Shown piece by piece: positions 8,378-17,104 of a stretch of 64,000 bases of DNA; positions within the stretch are counted from its first letter, which is position 1; every line of letters starts with the position of its first letter. Source of the DNA: Mycolicibacterium austroafricanum (GTDB lineage Bacteria > Actinomycetota > Actinomycetes > Mycobacteriales > Mycobacteriaceae); the NCBI RefSeq assembly GCF_902705885.1, contig NZ_CACSIP010000076.1, positions 102,305 through 166,304 of the forward strand. The letters run 5' to 3'. A model generated the notes under the pieces. That model was given only the letters and a program-made list of their open reading frames with translations, was not told the origin of the DNA and did not search any database. Both the position numbers and the translations under genes were made by a program.

Positions 8378-8926
8378 ATGGCGTCCGCGGCGGTGTGGCA
8401 GTTCGATTCCTCCGACGGTGAGCTGTTGGTGACCACCGGCGTCAGCGGCCCGGCGGCGACGATGGGGCACCGGCTGACCCTGACGATGCCTTGGCAGGCC
8501 ACGGTGCGCTGGGCCGACGACGAACCCGCCGAGGTGGCGGTGGTGGTCGACGTCGATTCCCTGGAGGTAATGCGTGGGGAGGGTGGCGTGAAAGGGCTGT
8601 CCGGTCCGGAGAAGGCACTGGCGCGGTCGAACGCGCTGAAGGTCTTCGACGCCGGCCGGTATCCGCGGATCCGGTTCCAGACCGACGACGTCACCCGCAG
8701 CGACGGCGGCTACCGCCTCGACGGGACGCTGGAGATCCACGGCACAGTACGCGCCCACGCCGTCGAAGTTCACGTCGACGAGCGCGGCGAGACCTGGAAA
8801 ATAACCGGTGAGACCGTGGTCCGGCACTCCGACTTCGGGTTGAAGCCGTACTCGATGATGATGGGCGCGATGAAGGTCACCGACGAGGTGACGGTGTCGT
8901 TCACCGCGGAGCGCGTGGCGGGTTAA
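8378..8926 (+). CDS. YceI-family lipid-binding-like protein
   Basis: 182 residues of the YceI lipocalin-like beta barrel: WQFDSSDGELLVTTGVSG at the N-terminus, a central KVFDAGRYPRIRFQTD segment, and the terminal HSDFGLKPYSMMMGAMKVTDEV motif that is well conserved. There is no signal peptide, so it is cytoplasmic here. YceI proteins bind polyprenoid-type lipids; the ligand in mycobacteria is not known. It is divergent from terC. Confidence 0.85.
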   Translation: MASAAVWQFDSSDGELLVTTGVSGPAATMGHRLTLTMPWQATVRWADDEPAEVAVVVDVDSLEVMRGEGGVKGLSGPEKALARSNALKVFDAGRYPRIRFQTDDVTRSDGGYRLDGTLEIHGTVRAHAVEVHVDERGETWKITGETVVRHSDFGLKPYSMMMGAMKVTDEVTVSFTAERVAG

Positions 8927-8984
8927 CCGGGACGTCATTCGGGAACCCTCGACGGGCGCGTGTGCCGGAAGGAGGAGGACGTCG

Positions 8985-10481
8985 ATGGGCTACCCGAACA
9001 GCGCCTCTCGTCTGGGCACCCGCTTCGGGCCCTACGAACTGCAGTCGCTGATCGGTGTCGGCGGGATGGGTGAGGTCTACCGCGCCTACGACACCGTCCG
9101 GGACCGGGTGGTGGCCATCAAGCTGCTGCGTGCGGACATGGCGGCCGATCCGAGCTTTCAGCAACGCTTCCGGCGGGAGTCCCGGATGGCTGCCCGGCTG
9201 CAGGCGCCCCATGTGATCCCGGTGCACGACTTCGGCGAGATCGACGGCGTGCTGTACATCGACATGCGACTCGTCGAGGGCGCCAGCCTCAAGGACGAAC
9301 TGCGCGCCCACGGAACGCTGCCACCGGCTCGCACCGCCGCGCTCGTCGGCCAGGTCGCGGCCGCGCTGGACGCCGCCCACGCCAGCGGCCTGGTGCACCG
9401 CGACATCAAGCCGGAGAACGTGCTGCTCACCCCCGACGACTTCGTCTACCTCGTCGACTTCGGCATCGCCCAGGGCGGCGGCGAGGCCAACATCACCAGC
9501 ACCGGGCTGGTCATCGGGTCCTGCGCCTACATGGCCCCGGAACGGCTCAACGGTGGTCGCGGCGAGCCCCCGTCGGATGTGTACTCGCTGGCGTGCCTGG
9601 TGTTCGAATGCCTCACCGGCCGAGCACCGTTCACGTCAGGTGACCTCCGCGAGGTGATGGGGGCGCACCTGTTCTCCGCGCCGCCGCGGCCGAGCGCACT
9701 CCGCCACGGCCTGCACCCGGCGTTCGACGATGTGATCTCGCGCGGCATGGCCAAGAACCCCGCGGACCGGTACCCGTCGGCCGGCGCACTCGCCGCGGCG
9801 GTCAGGACGGCCGCAGCCGCAAAACCGGCGCCCGCGGCTGCCCCGGTCCGCCCCGGTCCGCCGCCGAGCACCCGGCAGTTCTCCACCGCGGACCCGAACC
9901 CCGCTGCCCTCAGCCAGGTTTCGCGCCCGCCAGTGCCGGTGCCGGCACGCCCCGCACCGCCACGTAAGTCGCGGACCGCCCCGGTGTTGGCGATCGTCAC
10001 CGTTGCGCTGTTCGGGGTCGCCGCGCTGCTGGCGGCGGTGCTGGTGTCCGGTTCCGACACCGGCGGGTCCGAACCCCGGATCGCCGCACCGAACCTGTCA
10101 GCCCCGGGCACCGCCTCCGAGGAGTCCACCCCCACGACGAGCGCCACCCCGATCGAGGGGGTGTCGGGCACCGATGCGCAGGGCTTTGTCGGGCACTCGG
10201 CCCGCTGCGATGCGGGAAGCACACCTGCCGCGGTGATCAGGACGGCGAACTCGCTGGCGGTGGTCTGCGAGAACGACTCCGGAAGCTACTACTACCGCGG
10301 CGAGCGGCTGCGCGACGGCGCCAGCCTGGAGCTGTCCGACGCGCAACCGGCGGGCAGCGGTTTCGTCGCCGTCAACCCCGCCGACGGGGCCCGGTATCGG
10401 GTGCAGCCGGACATGCTGACCATCTCCAGCAACGGGTCGGTGGATTCCGCGGAGCCGGCGCTGGAATACGGTTCGGCGTAA
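8985..10481 (+). CDS. Membrane-anchored Ser/Thr protein kinase (Pkn type)
   Basis: 498 residues. Kinase domain about 15-275: glycine loop GVGGMGEVY at 24-32, ATP lysine K46, catalytic HRDIKPEN with D140, metal-binding DFG at 158-160, activation loop with ITSTGLVIGSCAYMAPE. A proline-rich juxtamembrane linker (about 280-330) precedes one membrane helix (about 331-356) and an external domain of about 140 residues. This is the PknE/F/H-like layout of mycobacteria. The outer domain contains only two cysteines and no PASTA repeats, so its ligand is unknown. A strong GGAAGGAGGAGG ribosome site precedes the ATG. Confidence 0.9.
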   Translation: MGYPNSASRLGTRFGPYELQSLIGVGGMGEVYRAYDTVRDRVVAIKLLRADMAADPSFQQRFRRESRMAARLQAPHVIPVHDFGEIDGVLYIDMRLVEGASLKDELRAHGTLPPARTAALVGQVAAALDAAHASGLVHRDIKPENVLLTPDDFVYLVDFGIAQGGGEANITSTGLVIGSCAYMAPERLNGGRGEPPSDVYSLACLVFECLTGRAPFTSGDLREVMGAHLFSAPPRPSALRHGLHPAFDDVISRGMAKNPADRYPSAGALAAAVRTAAAAKPAPAAAPVRPGPPPSTRQFSTADPNPAALSQVSRPPVPVPARPAPPRKSRTAPVLAIVTVALFGVAALLAAVLVSGSDTGGSEPRIAAPNLSAPGTASEESTPTTSATPIEGVSGTDAQGFVGHSARCDAGSTPAAVIRTANSLAVVCENDSGSYYYRGERLRDGASLELSDAQPAGSGFVAVNPADGARYRVQPDMLTISSNGSVDSAEPALEYGSA

Positions 10482-10538
10482 CAGGTCACATCACCTTAAT
10501 CTCGGCGAAATTCCGGTGGCACACCCGTGTCCTTCACT

Positions 10539-10558
10539 GGAGGCAGCCCACAGCCTCC
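10539..10558. terminator. Hairpin between kinase and molybdoenzyme genes
   Basis: GGAGGC pairs with GCCTCC across an eight-base loop and is followed by TTTC. It could end the kinase transcript or act as a leader hairpin just before the ribosome site of the molybdoenzyme gene 18 bases on. Confidence 0.4.
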
Positions 10559-10575
10559 TTTCGAAGGAATCCGCC

Positions 10576-12762
10576 ATGACGCTCGAGGCCGATCCGACGT
10601 ACGTACCCAAAGAACTGACCATCGTGCGCGGCGCGTGCCCGCATGACTGTCCCGACACCTGCGCGATGCTCTACCACGTCGAAGACGGCAAACTCGTTGA
10701 CGTCAAAGGTGATCCGGACCATCCCATGACCAGGGGCGGTCTGTGCGTGAAGGTCAAGAACTTCCACGAACACCACTACCAGTCCGACCGGTTGCTGCAC
10801 CCGATGCGCCGGGTGGGCGCCAAGGGCGCGGGTGAGTTCGAGCGCATCAGCTGGGACGAGGCGCTGGCCGAGATCAAGCGCCGGTGGACGTCGATCATCG
10901 ACGAGTACGGCAGCCAGGCGATCATGCCGCACGCCTACCTGGGCCACCAGGGGGTGCTCAACGGGCTCACCGCCGGCGACGCGTTCTTCAACCGCCTCGG
11001 CTCCACCGTCGCGGAGAAGACCTACTGCGAGTCCGGGTCCTCGACGGCGTGGCACATGACCGTCGGCGGCTCCGGTGGCCTCGACGTCGAGTCGATGGCG
11101 CATTCGAAGTACATCATCGTCTGGGGCATGAACATGACCAGCACGAACCTGCACGGCTGGCCGTTCCTGCTGGAAGCCCGAAAGAACAACGGCGCCAAGA
11201 TCGTTGTCATCGATCCGTTCCGCACCCGCACCGCGCGACAAGCCGACTGGCACATCCCTATCCGGCCCGGCACCGACGGGGCGCTGGCGCTCGGGATGAT
11301 CCACGAGATCATCGCCCAGGGGCTCGTCGACACCGACTACGTCGAGAAGTACACCGTGGGTTACGACGAGCTGGCCGCGCGCGCCGCGAACTTCCCGCCC
11401 GAGCGCGTCGAGGAGATCACCGGGATACCTGCCGACGACGTCCGGACGCTGGCACGGGAGTACGCCACGACACCGCCCGCAGCGATCCGTCAGGGAGTGG
11501 CGCTGGAACGCAGCCGCGGTGGCGGCCAGGCCATCCGCGCCATCACCTGCCTGCCGGCGCTCATCGGTGCGTGGCGACACGTCGGCGGCGGCACCATGGA
11601 GATGCCGATCTGGGAGTTCCCGACGAAGTTCGACGCCATCTGCAAGCCGGAGTGGATCCCCGAGGGCACCCGGGTGGTCAACGAACTCGATCTCGGGATG
11701 GCGCTGACCGGTGAACTCGAGCTCGATCCGCCCATCCAGTCGCTGTTCGTCTACAACTCCAACCCGGTGTCCCAGGGGCCGGCTCAGGAGAAGACGATGC
11801 GGGGGCTGATGCGCGACGACCTGTTCACGGTGGTGAGCGAGCATTTCATCACCGACACAGCCAAATACGCCGACATCCTGCTGCCTGCCACCATGCAGGC
11901 CGAGCAGCTCGACATCATGGTGACGTGGGGCCACCTCTACATCTCACTCAACCAGCCGGCGATCGAGGCGCCTGGGGAGTGCGTCCCGAACGTCGAGCTG
12001 TTCCGGCGGCTGGCCAGGACGATGGAGTTCGACCAGGAGTCGATGGCCTACTGGGATCGGACCGACCGGGAGATGCTGATCGACTTCCACGACTGGGCTG
12101 CACCGGCGCTTGCCGGCATCACCTTCGAGAAGCTCGAAGAGGTGGGCTGGATGCGGCTCAACGTCGGCACGCCCGACACCCGGGCGCCGCACGCCGAGGG
12201 CAATTTCCCCACCCCTTCGGGCAAATGTGAGTTCAAGTCCAGCCTCGCCGAAGGCGGCAACTTCGTGGTTCCGGTGTGGCGGTCGATGTACGACGGGATG
12301 CAACCCGGCGGCTACGTCGACCCGGTCCCGGACTACATCCCGCCGTTCGAATCGCCGCAGTCCAATCCGGAACTCGCCGAACGCTTTCCGCTGAGCATCA
12401 TCTCGCCGAAACCGCACGCGTTCCTCAACAGCCAGTACGGCAACGCGGCGGACAAGCAGCAGGTCCAGGGTGGGCAGCGGGTGTTCATCCACCCCGCCGA
12501 CGCCGCCGAACGCGGCATCGGGGAAGGCGAGCTGGTGCGGGTGTTCAACGACCGCGGTTCGTTCCAAGGCCCCGCGGTGTACGAGTCGGATCTGATACCC
12601 GGGTTGGTGATGGCCAATGTCGGCCACTGGCAGGGGAAGACCTCGGGCACCACGGTCAACGCGATCACCGCCGACCGGCACTGCTCACTCGGAAACGCCG
12701 GCGTGTACGGCGACAACCTGGTCGAGGTCGAGAAGGTGGCGGATCAGGCCATCGCCGGCTAA
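10576..12762 (+). CDS. Molybdopterin (DMSO-reductase family) oxidoreductase
   Basis: 728 residues from the ATG at 10576, which has AAGGA upstream; an earlier in-frame start at 10516 would add a 20-residue non-conserved leader. Cysteines C21, C25, C29 and C57 form the N-terminal [4Fe-4S] motif (C-x3-C-x3-C-x27-C), and a molybdopterin-guanine dinucleotide-binding C-terminal domain follows. C151 in TYCESGSS lies where the Mo ligand is expected, but this is tentative. No Tat signal, so cytoplasmic. No membrane or electron-transfer subunit is adjacent, so the partner and substrate are unknown. The family in mycobacteria is annotated only as oxidoreductase. Confidence 0.85.
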   Translation: MTLEADPTYVPKELTIVRGACPHDCPDTCAMLYHVEDGKLVDVKGDPDHPMTRGGLCVKVKNFHEHHYQSDRLLHPMRRVGAKGAGEFERISWDEALAEIKRRWTSIIDEYGSQAIMPHAYLGHQGVLNGLTAGDAFFNRLGSTVAEKTYCESGSSTAWHMTVGGSGGLDVESMAHSKYIIVWGMNMTSTNLHGWPFLLEARKNNGAKIVVIDPFRTRTARQADWHIPIRPGTDGALALGMIHEIIAQGLVDTDYVEKYTVGYDELAARAANFPPERVEEITGIPADDVRTLAREYATTPPAAIRQGVALERSRGGGQAIRAITCLPALIGAWRHVGGGTMEMPIWEFPTKFDAICKPEWIPEGTRVVNELDLGMALTGELELDPPIQSLFVYNSNPVSQGPAQEKTMRGLMRDDLFTVVSEHFITDTAKYADILLPATMQAEQLDIMVTWGHLYISLNQPAIEAPGECVPNVELFRRLARTMEFDQESMAYWDRTDREMLIDFHDWAAPALAGITFEKLEEVGWMRLNVGTPDTRAPHAEGNFPTPSGKCEFKSSLAEGGNFVVPVWRSMYDGMQPGGYVDPVPDYIPPFESPQSNPELAERFPLSIISPKPHAFLNSQYGNAADKQQVQGGQRVFIHPADAAERGIGEGELVRVFNDRGSFQGPAVYESDLIPGLVMANVGHWQGKTSGTTVNAITADRHCSLGNAGVYGDNLVEVEKVADQAIAG

Positions 12763-12774
12763 TCCGCCAGCTAG

Positions 12775-14625
12775 CTAGCCCACCGCACCGACGTCGCGTA
12801 CTGCCCCCTTGTCCGCCGACAACGCCAGCGCCGCATAGGCCCGCAATGCCGCCGACACCACCCGCTCGCGGGAGCGGGGCAGGTACCCGCCGACCGACGC
12901 CAACAACGCCGCCCGGCGCCGCTCCAGTTCGTCGTCGCCGACGTCGACCTGGATCGTCCGGTGCGGGATGTCGATCGTGACGAGGTCGCCGTCCTCGACC
13001 AGCGCGATGGTGCCGCCGGCGGCGGCCTCAGGGGAGACGTGGCCGACCGAGAGCCCCGACGAACCACCGGAGAACCGGCCGTCGGTTACCAGGGCGCACA
13101 CGCCGGCCAGCCCACGACCCTTCAGAAACGAAGTGGGATAGAGCATCTCCTGCATTCCCGGCCCACCCCGGGGCCCTTCGTAGCGGACCACCACCACATC
13201 ACCCGGCTGTACCCGGCCCGACAGGATGGCCTCGACCGCGTCCTCCTGCGACTCGACCACCACAGCCGGGCCGGAGAACTTCAGGATCGACTCGTCCACG
13301 CCTGCGGTCTTGACGATGCAGCCGTCCGTCGACAGGTTGCCGCGCAGTACCGCCAGCCCACCGTCCTCGGAGTAGGCGTGCCGCACATCACGGACACACC
13401 CGGCCGCGGCGTCGGTGTCCAGGCTCTCCCAGCGCTGCGACTGCGAGAACGCCGTCGCCGACCGCACACACCCGGGCGCGGCGTGGAACAGCTCGACGGC
13501 GTGACCCGATGCCGAACCACCGCGAATGTCCCAGCGGCGCAGCCATTCCGCCAGTGAATCGGCGTGCACCGCGTGCACGGTCTCGTGCAGTAGTCCACCG
13601 CGCCACAACTCACCCAGGATCGCCGGGACGCCACCGGCCCGATGCACGTCCTCCATCAGGTAGTGCCCGTTGGGCGCCACCTTGCACAGGCAGGGCACCG
13701 CCCGGCTGCGCTTTTCGATGTCCTCCAGCGTGTAGTCCAGCTCCGCTTCCCGGGCGGCCGCCAGCAGGTGCAACACCGTATTGGTGCTGCCGCCCATCGC
13801 GATGTCCATCGCCATCGCGTTGTCGAACGCGTCGCGGCCGGCGATCGCGCGGGGCAGCACCCGCGCGTCGTCGTCGTCGTAGTAGCGGTGGCACAGTGCC
13901 ATCACCGTGCGCCCGGCGTCCTCGTACAGCGCGCGCCGCGCGGTGTGGGTGGCCAGCGTCGACCCGTTGCCCGGCAGCGCCAGCCCCAGCGCCTCGGTCA
14001 GGCAGTTCATCGAGTTCGCGGTGAACATGCCCGAACACGACCCGCACGTCGGGCACGCTGCCTCCTCGATGCGGGCCAGGTCGGGATCGGACACCTCGTT
14101 GTTCACCGAGTCGGCGACCGCGGTGATCAGGTTGAGCCGGGTGCGCACCGTGCCGTCGACCAACTCGGCAGAGCCGCCCTCCATCGGCCCACCGGAGACG
14201 AACACCGTCGGGATGTTCAACCGCAGCGCGGCCATCAGCATCCCGGGGGTGATCTTGTCGCAGTTGGAGATGCACACCAACGCGTCGGCGCAGTGCGCAT
14301 TGACCATGTACTCGACGGAGTCGGCGATCAGCTCCCGCGACGGCAGCGAGTACAGCATGCCGCCGTGACCCATCGCGATGCCGTCGTCGACGGCGATGGT
14401 GTTGAACTCCCGCGGCACCCCACCGGCCGCCGTGACGGCCTGCGACACGATTCGCCCGACCGGCTGCAGATGGGTGTGCCCCGGCACGAACTCGGTGAAG
14501 CTGTTGGCAACCGCGACGATCGGCTTGCCGATGTCGTCGCCGGCCACCCCCGACGCGCGCAGCAGCGCCCGCGCCCCCGCCATGTTGCGTCCGTGGGTGA
14601 CCGTACGTGATCTCAGAACCGTCAT
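12775..14625 (-). CDS. ilvD: Dihydroxy-acid dehydratase
   Basis: 616 residues from the ATG at 14625 (MTVLRSRTVTHGRNMAGARAL). The enzyme dehydrates dihydroxy acids in valine/isoleucine/pantothenate synthesis. Fe-S cysteines are seen in VCISNCDKITPGM and CPTCGSCSGMFTANSMNCL, and the C-terminal GLSVGHVSPEAA motif is intact. It is of the long enterobacterial type, with an extra segment around HAAPGCVRSATAFSQSQRWE; typical mycobacterial IlvD proteins are about 40 residues shorter. It may thus be a second, acquired or specialised copy. It is divergent from an XRE regulator, with a palindrome in between. Confidence 0.9.
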   Translation of the reverse strand: MTVLRSRTVTHGRNMAGARALLRASGVAGDDIGKPIVAVANSFTEFVPGHTHLQPVGRIVSQAVTAAGGVPREFNTIAVDDGIAMGHGGMLYSLPSRELIADSVEYMVNAHCADALVCISNCDKITPGMLMAALRLNIPTVFVSGGPMEGGSAELVDGTVRTRLNLITAVADSVNNEVSDPDLARIEEAACPTCGSCSGMFTANSMNCLTEALGLALPGNGSTLATHTARRALYEDAGRTVMALCHRYYDDDDARVLPRAIAGRDAFDNAMAMDIAMGGSTNTVLHLLAAAREAELDYTLEDIEKRSRAVPCLCKVAPNGHYLMEDVHRAGGVPAILGELWRGGLLHETVHAVHADSLAEWLRRWDIRGGSASGHAVELFHAAPGCVRSATAFSQSQRWESLDTDAAAGCVRDVRHAYSEDGGLAVLRGNLSTDGCIVKTAGVDESILKFSGPAVVVESQEDAVEAILSGRVQPGDVVVVRYEGPRGGPGMQEMLYPTSFLKGRGLAGVCALVTDGRFSGGSSGLSVGHVSPEAAAGGTIALVEDGDLVTIDIPHRTIQVDVGDDELERRRAALLASVGGYLPRSRERVVSAALRAYAALALSADKGAVRDVGAVG

Positions 14626-14673
14626 GACGTCCACGCTGGTACCGCGGCCGTTCCCCGGGAAGTCGGCGCTGAT

Positions 14674-14694
14674 GCTAGTAGTGCCGGTACTAGC
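14674..14694. promoter_or_regulatory. Palindromic operator between ilvD and the XRE gene
   Basis: GCTAGTA-GTGCCGG-TACTAGC, a perfect 7-7-7 inverted repeat ending 11 bases before the regulator's GTG and 49 bases from the ilvD ATG. Its position in the only divergent promoter region makes it the likely site for the adjacent XRE regulator. Confidence 0.65.
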
Positions 14695-14704
14695 CTGAGG
14701 TGTC

Positions 14705-15532
14705 GTGGACAAACGCGCGCAGCAACGCCTCGCCCTGGGCGAGTTCCTGCGTGCGCGCCGCGAGGCCGCGCCGCGCGCCGAACTGGGGCTGCCCACCGTG
14801 CCGCGGATGCGCACCAGCGGCCTGCGCCGTGAGGAGGTCTCGGTCGAAGCCGGGGTGAGCGTCACCTGGTACACCTGGCTCGAGCAGGGGCGCGACATCA
14901 ATCCGTCCCGGCAGGTACTCGACGCCGTCGCCCGCGCGCTGCGGCTGAGCGCCGCCGAACACGAATACGTACTCGCGTTGGGCGGCTATGCCGCCGAGTC
15001 GGCGGGGTCCGGCGGCCCGCTGCCGGCGCAGATCCAGCGGTTCCTCGACGCGCTGGCCGGCTACCCGGCGTTCGCCATCGCACCGGACTGGGAGATCGTC
15101 GCCTGGAACGGGGCCTACGCCGCGCTCTACCCGAACATCGAGCACACCGCCGCGGCCGACCGCAACCTGCTGTGGCTGGTGTTCATGGACCCCTACATCC
15201 GTGACCTGCTGCCGGACTGGGACACCGACAGCCGCCGCTTCCTGGCCGAGTTCCGCGCCGACGCCGGCCCGCGGGTGGGGGAGCCATCGGTGACGGCGCT
15301 GGTCGATCGGCTGCTGGGCGCCAGCGACCACTTCGCCGAGGCGTGGCGGGCCACCGGCATCGAGCGCTTCACCTCCCGCGAACGCCGATTCCGGCACCCC
15401 GTCGTCGGCGACCTGTTGCTCGAACATCACCAGGTCGCACCGGTCGACGTCCCCGACATCCACATCGTCGCCTACCTGCCGGGCGCCGAAACCGTTGATG
15501 CGCAACGGCTTCGGCGGCTGATCGGGCAGTGA
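14705..15532 (+). CDS. XRE-family regulator with MmyB-like ligand domain
   Basis: 275 residues. The N-terminal helix-turn-helix covers about 10-75 (TSGLRREEVSVEAGVSVTWYTWLEQGRDINPS), followed by the PAS-like ligand-binding domain (AIAPDWEIVAWNGAYAALYP ... LLEHHQ) of the actinobacterial MmyB/MLTR group. These sense small hydrophobic ligands such as fatty acids in known members. The GTG start at 14705 lies only 11 bases after the palindrome, so the transcript is probably nearly leaderless. Divergent to ilvD, which it may control. Confidence 0.85.
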   Translation: MDKRAQQRLALGEFLRARREAAPRAELGLPTVPRMRTSGLRREEVSVEAGVSVTWYTWLEQGRDINPSRQVLDAVARALRLSAAEHEYVLALGGYAAESAGSGGPLPAQIQRFLDALAGYPAFAIAPDWEIVAWNGAYAALYPNIEHTAAADRNLLWLVFMDPYIRDLLPDWDTDSRRFLAEFRADAGPRVGEPSVTALVDRLLGASDHFAEAWRATGIERFTSRERRFRHPVVGDLLLEHHQVAPVDVPDIHIVAYLPGAETVDAQRLRRLIGQ

Positions 15533-15533
15533 C

Positions 15534-16103
15534 TCAGACGGCTGCCACCGCCCGGTAGACCAGATCGGAGACAGTGTGGCAATAGTCGTCATCAACCGGC
15601 TCACCGGTGTACAACGCGCGCATGTTGATCGGGGCGAACAGCAGTTCCAGCGCGTGGAGGAAGTCGACCCCGCTGCGTAGCTCACCGCGTTCGCGGGCAC
15701 GGTCGAAGACCACACTGAGGCTGGCGGCACGGTCCCGCCACACCGTCTGCCGGATTTCGACACTGGAGATGTGGGCGTCACCGATGAGGTGCCCGCCGTG
15801 CAGCTTGCGGCCGGCCGCCGAGCTCACCAACGTGGCCATCCGGACCGCCAGCATGAACAGATCGCTGCGCAGGGATCCGGTGTCGGGCGGCCCGTCGGCA
15901 TCACCGGGCCGGTGGGCCAGCGCGTCGCGGATCAGGGCGTCGGCGTCGGGCCAGTGCCGCAGAATCAGCTGCTCGTCCAGCCCGTGGTGATGCGCCATCG
16001 AGGCGAGGTTGAAGCGGTCGAGGCCCCAACGGGCCACTTCTTCGTGGACGGCAGCGACTATCCGATCCCGGTCATAGTCTGCCAGTGGATGGTCGTCCAC
16101 CAT
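15534..16103 (-). CDS. TetR-type regulator
   Basis: 189 residues with a divergent N-terminal helix-turn-helix (GLDRFNLASMAHHHGLDEQLILRHWPDADAL, about 25-57) and a long helical C-terminal domain. ATG at 16103 with AAGGAAG upstream. The stop is two bases from the convergent XRE gene's stop. The DNA-recognition helix is poorly matched to the consensus, so the family call rests mostly on size and layout. Its target may be its own promoter or the MBL gene divergent from it (inference). Confidence 0.7.
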   Translation of the reverse strand: MVDDHPLADYDRDRIVAAVHEEVARWGLDRFNLASMAHHHGLDEQLILRHWPDADALIRDALAHRPGDADGPPDTGSLRSDLFMLAVRMATLVSSAAGRKLHGGHLIGDAHISSVEIRQTVWRDRAASLSVVFDRARERGELRSGVDFLHALELLFAPINMRALYTGEPVDDDYCHTVSDLVYRAVAAV

Positions 16104-16272
16104 CGGCTCTTCCTTTCAGCGCAACCCCCTCGCAGCTGATCCAGCAAACTCCAGTGTGCCACAGTTCGGGGCCCGGCAGCGAAGCGTTCGGCAAACTCCG
16201 GCCGGAGGTGGAGTCCGTTCGCGTCTACCATGAACGATGGCCGGCCGACGCCGATCGTCGAAGGGGAATCCG

Positions 16273-17016
16273 ATGTCACTGATCGTCGAGCATTACGGCG
16301 ACATCGGCATCACCCGACTGTCGCGGTGGATCTTCAACTGCTACCTCATCCACGGTGACCGGTCCTGCGTGGTGGTGGACCCCGGATTGCCCGGCAGCCG
16401 CGACGACGTCGCCGGGGTGCTTTCGGTGCTCGGTGGGACGGTCACCGCGGTGGTGGCGACCCACGGCCACAGCGACCATGTTGCCGGGGCGCCCGCTCTT
16501 GTCGGGGAAAGCGGTGCTGCGCTTCATCTCCCGGCGGTGACGGTCGGCTACCTGGACGGGTCGCAGCAACCGCGCACCCCCTCGCTGTCGAAGGTGGCGC
16601 AGATCTGGCCGACCCTGCTGAGTCAGCCGCTGGACACCGCGGCGCTCATCGGCTTCGTCCGCGGCGCGCAGATCGCCGGTTACGGCGGAGCCAAGGGAAT
16701 GGTCGGTCAAGCGTTGCGGGGCGCCCGCCCCCTCGTCGACGGACAGCCCCTGCCAGGGGTGCCCGGCTGGGAGATCCTGTCGGTGCCAGGGCACACCGAT
16801 GACTCCACCGCGTTCTGGCACGCCCAGAGCGCGACGCTGATCTCCGGCGACGCAGTGCTCAGCGCAGGTGATCGCGCGTGGTTCACCCCCGAGACCGTCG
16901 ACGACGGGGCCGCCGCCCGCACCGAGGGACGATTGCGCGAGCTGCCGGTCGAGCACCTGCTGCCCGGCCATGGGCTGCCGGTACACAGCCGCGACGTCTG
17001 GGTCGACCGCCGCTGA
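16273..17016 (+). CDS. MBL-fold metallo-hydrolase
   Basis: 247 residues from an ATG at 16273 with AAGGGGAA upstream. Metal site THGHSDH at 63-69, further ligands in LSVPGHTDDSTAF, DA of SGDAVL and LLPGHG near the end. The family includes glyoxalase II-like and lactonase-like enzymes; the exact substrate is not evident. Divergent from a TetR gene that may regulate it. Confidence 0.85.
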   Translation: MSLIVEHYGDIGITRLSRWIFNCYLIHGDRSCVVVDPGLPGSRDDVAGVLSVLGGTVTAVVATHGHSDHVAGAPALVGESGAALHLPAVTVGYLDGSQQPRTPSLSKVAQIWPTLLSQPLDTAALIGFVRGAQIAGYGGAKGMVGQALRGARPLVDGQPLPGVPGWEILSVPGHTDDSTAFWHAQSATLISGDAVLSAGDRAWFTPETVDDGAAARTEGRLRELPVEHLLPGHGLPVHSRDVWVDRR

Positions 17017-17029
17017 CGGGCCGACCTGT

Positions 17030-17092
17030 CGTTCAGACTGCGCTGGCGGCGGGCGCTTCTCGCACTTTGTCGCCGCCTTCGCAGTCTGAACG
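17030..17092. repeat. 63-base palindrome, family 1, copy 6
   Basis: Begins CGTTCAGACTGCGCTGGCGG and ends CGCAGTCTGAACG, 63 bases. Both arms carry the same G/C swap relative to other copies (TTCAG with CTGAA), so pairing is kept. It lies between the convergent MBL and jetC genes. Confidence 0.9.
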
Positions 17093-17104
17093 CATGGGGG
17101 CGCC

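Noticed and set aside
8315..8378. yybP-ykoY-type manganese riboswitch for terC
   Set aside because: Only about 80 bases separate terC from the divergent yceI gene and no matching stems are visible.
835..17092. CRISPR array from the six similar palindromes
   Set aside because: Copies are kilobases apart, palindromic and at gene ends, with no regular spacers and no cas genes.
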